From Sparassis latifolia (taxonomy: Eukaryota; Basidiomycota; Agaricomycetes; Polyporales; Sparassidaceae), in the NCBI GenBank assembly GCA_018466975.1, contig CM031553.1, forward strand, positions 1,612,001 through 1,676,000: DNA of 64,000 nucleotides. Direction: 5' to 3'. The notes beneath the pieces were generated by a model. The model searched no databases, was not told the DNA's origin, and saw only the letters and a list, made by a program, of their open reading frames with translations. The position numbers and the translations under genes were made by a program. Numbering within the stretch: the stretch's first letter is position 1; each line of letters begins with the position of its first letter. Positions 60,058-64,000 of the stretch are shown one piece after another.

Positions 60058-61856
60058 GGCGGACGTCTCCCGCGTGGAGAGGAAGCCTCTCCTCGAATTT
60101 CTGGCAAATACAAAAGCGGGGTGGCATGTACATTCGGTCCAATGAGATGCTGCCGGAAGTTACCCACGGATCTCGAACGTAGCAGGCATTTCCTTTTGTC
60201 AGGCCTGCATGTCAATATTTGACTTCCCCGGGGGATTCGCCCATATGACCTTTATGAAGTCACCTGTAGGAAAGTCGCGGAGCATACGACGCACCACCCT
60301 AGTGCTGCAGATTTTCTTCGAGCATGCATACTAGTTCCTTTGCACGAATGATCATCGTCAATATTCGGCCATAGGTGGTGTTTGTGTAAGATCTGCCATC
60401 ATAGCTGGTCATCCAATTTGCACATAAGGGAAGACGTTGTCAAAGTTAGTCGCCCTTCAGAGCCTCACTACGGTCGCCATGTACGTAATCCGACGTAGTC
60501 TCAAACCACAGTTGTTGGAAGTCGTCTCCCACCGATTTAGGCCTCAAGCCATTGGCATCAGAGCCGTAATGAGATTTGGTGTGCAGCACCGTACTGGTGA
60601 GCCTGAGTTATTTAGTACACAGCATTGCCTGAAGATCGTGCATGAAGTCTTTGATCGGGAACTTCAGTGCCTTTCCAGACATGGAGCAAACGACATACCT
60701 CGGGCATCGCCTTCGAATACTTGAGATGGGTGATAACGTCTACTAGAAAGCCTGAAGGGATCGGTCACAACGCCCACGTCGGACCGCGTGGCAGAAGTCA
60801 CGGGGTTTGAATTGTGAGCGCTGGAGCAGGACATTTGTGGTAGTTGATATACCAAGACGACTGTGCGCAGATGCCTCGTTGTTTCGCGTCAGAGAAATGC
60901 TAGGGGGATCGGACCCCTCTGCAACTGATGAACCCGGCTCTATTCCAATAGTAATTTCTAGTCCGCAGTAGCACCGAGGCATCGTGCTCAAGTACTGCGC
61001 CCAGATGACCCAACGAATCATCCCCGAGGTTCCGTTTCGTCCCTATAGATCCTTCTATGCAGCAAGGGAACGACCCTGCGATGAGACCACGCAGAAATAA
61101 TTTGTCATACCTACCTGGCCTCCCACGCGCCATGACTCATCGTCCGTCAGTCCAAGCCCGTAGTCGCGGGACAAGGCGCTGTTTCTCAAAAGCGGCAACA
61201 GTCCGATACGGAACAACGAAGACAACGTTTCATTTCATATCTGTCGGATCGCTCAAACCTAGCAGTTATGCGATAGTCTGTGACCCCGAGAACCCGATGG
61301 GATGCTGGCTGTGCACTGTGAGCTGGAACAGGATGGGGAATAACCAAAGCTCAACAAGTCTATCCCGGCTTGGTCCGCTCGATCGGGCATACAGTACAAC
61401 TGGCCACTGATGAATCTGTTTAGGTTAGCACAGATGTCTGCAACGGTTTTAGTATGCGCCTCCGTTCCACAACCGAGCGCAGGACAGCTGGTGACGTCGA
61501 CAGCAAGGTTAATCTCGATCAGAGCCAGAGTTATCCTCTTGCCAGAGCAGGAGACTGGTTAAATCGTCCGGAGTCAACGCACGAGACCGCAGAAGCAATA
61601 GATATCTCGTGTTCGACGGAGTCGATGTCGAGGACTGCACGGGGCATATCAGAATACTTGATATATCTCATCCAAAGCACGTCGTCGGGGACATCCCTTG
61701 CAGGTTGATGTTGCTACATATCTCTGTGGATCCTAGTCAGTTTACACGAAGTGAAGACAAACTCATCTGACCTAGTGATATATATTTCTCCCCTGTGCCA
61801 TATTTTCATCACCCAGAAGTGCGCTTGCGACTTCTGGATGACCCGAGCATACTGTG
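60058..61856. other. Gene-poor stretch
   Basis: Open frames reach about 117 codons (61057-61410) but none shows family features on either strand. It may contain old pseudogenes. A 25-bp hairpin CCAGAAGT...ACTTCTGG lies at 61813-61837. Confidence 0.4.
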
Positions 61857-62145
61857 CCATTACGACCAATCCGGCCAGTCACGCGTCCGAACGGGGTTGG
61901 CCTGGCGGGAATCCTAGATATGTCCTATGTCACGGGCGTAGTGGCCGGATGGTACAAACTTGGGTACCCAGATCGTGACTTGGCCGGCTGGCTGGTCACT
62001 CTGTCCAGTTTTCCCTCCCCAGCAGCTGGCTTGGCCGGCTGGCCGCAATGTGTCCACCGTCCGCTGTCACGACTGTTCCGGCCGGGTGGCCGGATCGTTA
62101 CAAGGCTGGCCGTTGTCACACCCCTGGCCGGAATGGTCGTAATGG
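61857..62145. mobile_element. 289-bp MITE-like element with 22-bp terminal inverted repeats
   Basis: The left end CCATTACGACCAATCCGGCCAG and the right end CTGGCCGGAATGGTCGTAATGG are reverse complements with one mismatch. The interior is GC-rich and contains at least five TGGCCGG or CCGGCCA motifs, like the subterminal transposase-binding repeats of hAT-type MITEs. No target duplication is clear. An open frame crosses it (61854-62324) but is built from the repeats. Confidence 0.65.
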
Positions 62146-64000
62146 AGGGGTCCGTGATAAGACGACCGTATAGATCCACTGCTCTGGTAAATTCACGGTG
62201 GGCACGGATCAGCCAGGAGGCACTCTGGGATCAAAGCGAACGACAACGCGGATCTTCTCGATATCAGGGAATGTTTTGGCGGATATATGCTCTAGGTGCC
62301 ATCGCAGATACTCGAGAGAGGTAGGATCGACAATGTATGCTCCGTGGTCGCAGAAGATGTATCACGCGCGCTCATTCCAAGATGTTTGGACAGCCCACAA
62401 GAAAGAGTTGTGCCAACAGATAATAAAGTGCGTAGAATTTACCTGCATTCTGTAGTCCTTCAGTCTTTCCACGCTACATCATCCAGACTAGGGAAACTCG
62501 CCTAAGCCGGACTCCCCTTCCGATCTGACTGGTCAACTTATATCCAAAGATCCTTGTATTCGAGGCGCAACAACGTGCTTGAAGGAACAGGACTGAGCGG
62601 CCGCAGGTGCGACCAGTCCAGTGCCTGGCGACTGGAATCGGGAATTCGCCGTCCATGGTAGAATCCCCATCTTCCAAGTCGCTGTCGTCCACGTCATCTT
62701 CAATTGCAAAAGGTATTGATTCGTCTTGTTGGGAATTTCCCACATTTGCCGGTTAGAGATGCTGCTAGAACGGGTGCTGAGCGCTGAGGAGCTGGACTAC
62801 CATAGCATTCCATACGACGAAGGCATAAAACGCATGACGTGACTGTACTATACCACTCCAGACACAGACAGAGTGATAGGAAGCGTGCCCATATTTTCAG
62901 TCATGGCTAGTGCAGAAAGATTGTGTAGCCCATCCGAAGCAACATTGATTAGGACGACGGCGAAACCTGGAAATTTTTATGTCACACAGGTGACTGTACT
63001 CAATATGGAAGGAGACCTGCTTCATTTGGTAGACTAATCGGCACAAGCTCGGATATAATCTCTCGTCCCTACCTTCAGAACTACCGTGCAATAACTACTT
63101 ACGCTTATCGCATGCGCGTCTCTGGATTACCCAAGTGTCTCTACTATTTTGAAGGTACTGTACCATCATGTCGCAAACATTAGAACTAAACCAGAGGACG
63201 CGGTGCCCGTGCAACTTCTCAAACCTGTGAACGACGCCGAAGAGACACTGAAGTATGGCGTACAGTCCTTATGCTACAGTCCTTACAAACAGTATAGAAG
63301 CAGTGCCCGCCAGGGACTACCTCAATCTGAACGAAGGGCTGTGGCGTGACTCCCCTCCGTCATTGCAGCAATGGAGTACGGATAACGACCACTTTTAACA
63401 ACGACGACCGTCCAGTTGCCATGCTTTACCCTGACTTGCCTATCTTTCGCTCCAGATGCACTCTCCGAATCGAAGGAGAGAGGTGAAAGGGGTCAGCAAT
63501 GCCCTTGTATCCTGCTACAAGCAAGGTTTCGCCCTCGTGCTTGTGAACAGCTGGCTCGTATGCGACTGATCATCGTTTCGTGTTCGTGCATTCTAGCGGC
63601 CGCCGAGGAAGGGGTTGCATAAGGTTCGATACCAGTCAAGTTCCCTTCACTAATACTATACTAAGTCACTGAGCTTGATCTGTGTGCACAGACCGAATGA
63701 TTTTGCTCCGGCAGCCGATATGATTCAGCACCTTCAAATCTTGGTCGAACAGTTCTGCCAGATCTTTCATTCCAGTACAGCCCGCTCGAAGCCTATGGTC
63801 CAGAGTATAAAGTCGTGCGACATTGTGCGTGGTTCGTGAACGAATAGCAATCGGACGGCATCAAGCCGCATGCACAATTGAGTCCACCATCCTTGCGGAT
63901 TGCAGTGCTACGTTTGCCCCTATCTCTCCTGGTACCATTTGCTCATATATGCGCCATTTTAGTCTAGTAGTTCATCTGCTTCCACGCAATCCTTCGTCAG
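62146..64000. other. Gene-poor stretch to the window end
   Basis: Short frames only, for example an acidic one at 62474-62743 (DDVDDSDLEDGDS), without recognisable family. The window may end inside a gene that starts beyond it; nothing supports one here. Confidence 0.35.

Noticed and set aside
61854..62324. 156-codon plus-strand frame across the MITE-like element
   Set aside because: Its Gly/Trp/Pro-rich content comes from the TGGCCGG repeats; no protein features.

Overview
The window looks like nuclear DNA of a basidiomycete fungus, most likely an Agaricomycete. Genes are intron-dense with short introns of about 45-75 bp and mostly GT...AG ends. The families present fit this group: FunK1 kinases, DUF6534 membrane proteins, F-box proteins, CYP64/OrdA-like P450s, Tnp2-type CACTA transposons and chromodomain Ty3/gypsy elements. 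Exon boundaries were placed by eye from splice motifs and family similarity; no search was run.

Layout. 1-13.6 kb is a graveyard of mobile and broken sequence: a decayed plasma-membrane H+-ATPase copy, a large degenerate Ty3/gypsy chromovirus (gag, protease, RT, RNase H, integrase, chromodomain) with an extra downstream reading frame and a 3' LTR, and a broken Tnp2 transposase into which the retroelement appears to be inserted. 14.5-17.1 kb holds two tandem methionine sulfoxide reductase A genes, one with a mitochondrial-type leader and one with a secretory leader; the second is damaged. 18.1-36.1 kb is a gene-dense block: TPR/F-box protein (-), QCR6 (-), F-box/WD-like protein (+), TCAB1/WRAP53-like WD40 protein (+), cytochrome P450 (-), DIS3/RRP44 (-) and a histidine acid phosphatase (+).

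36-51 kb carries a possible small lysine-rich protein, EMC1 (-), a large EF-hand plus ZZ-type zinc-finger protein (+), a GPI-anchored KRE9-like wall protein (-) and TDP1 (-) with two ubiquitin-interacting motifs. 51-60 kb has a FunK1 kinase (-) and two tandem DUF6534 membrane proteins (-), one decayed. 60-64 kb is gene-poor; its clearest structure is a 289-bp element with 22-bp inverted termini.

There is no operon-like organisation. Divergent pairs (QCR6 with F-box/WD, DIS3 with phosphatase, EMC1 with EF-hand/ZZ) share short upstream regions. The conserved genes are housekeeping: respiratory complex III, RNA exosome, ER membrane insertion, DNA repair and telomerase RNP biogenesis. Two background signals recur: TGA-dominated nonsense changes in the transposons, as CpG deamination would give, and single-base length changes in short homopolymers inside otherwise good genes, which may be assembly errors.
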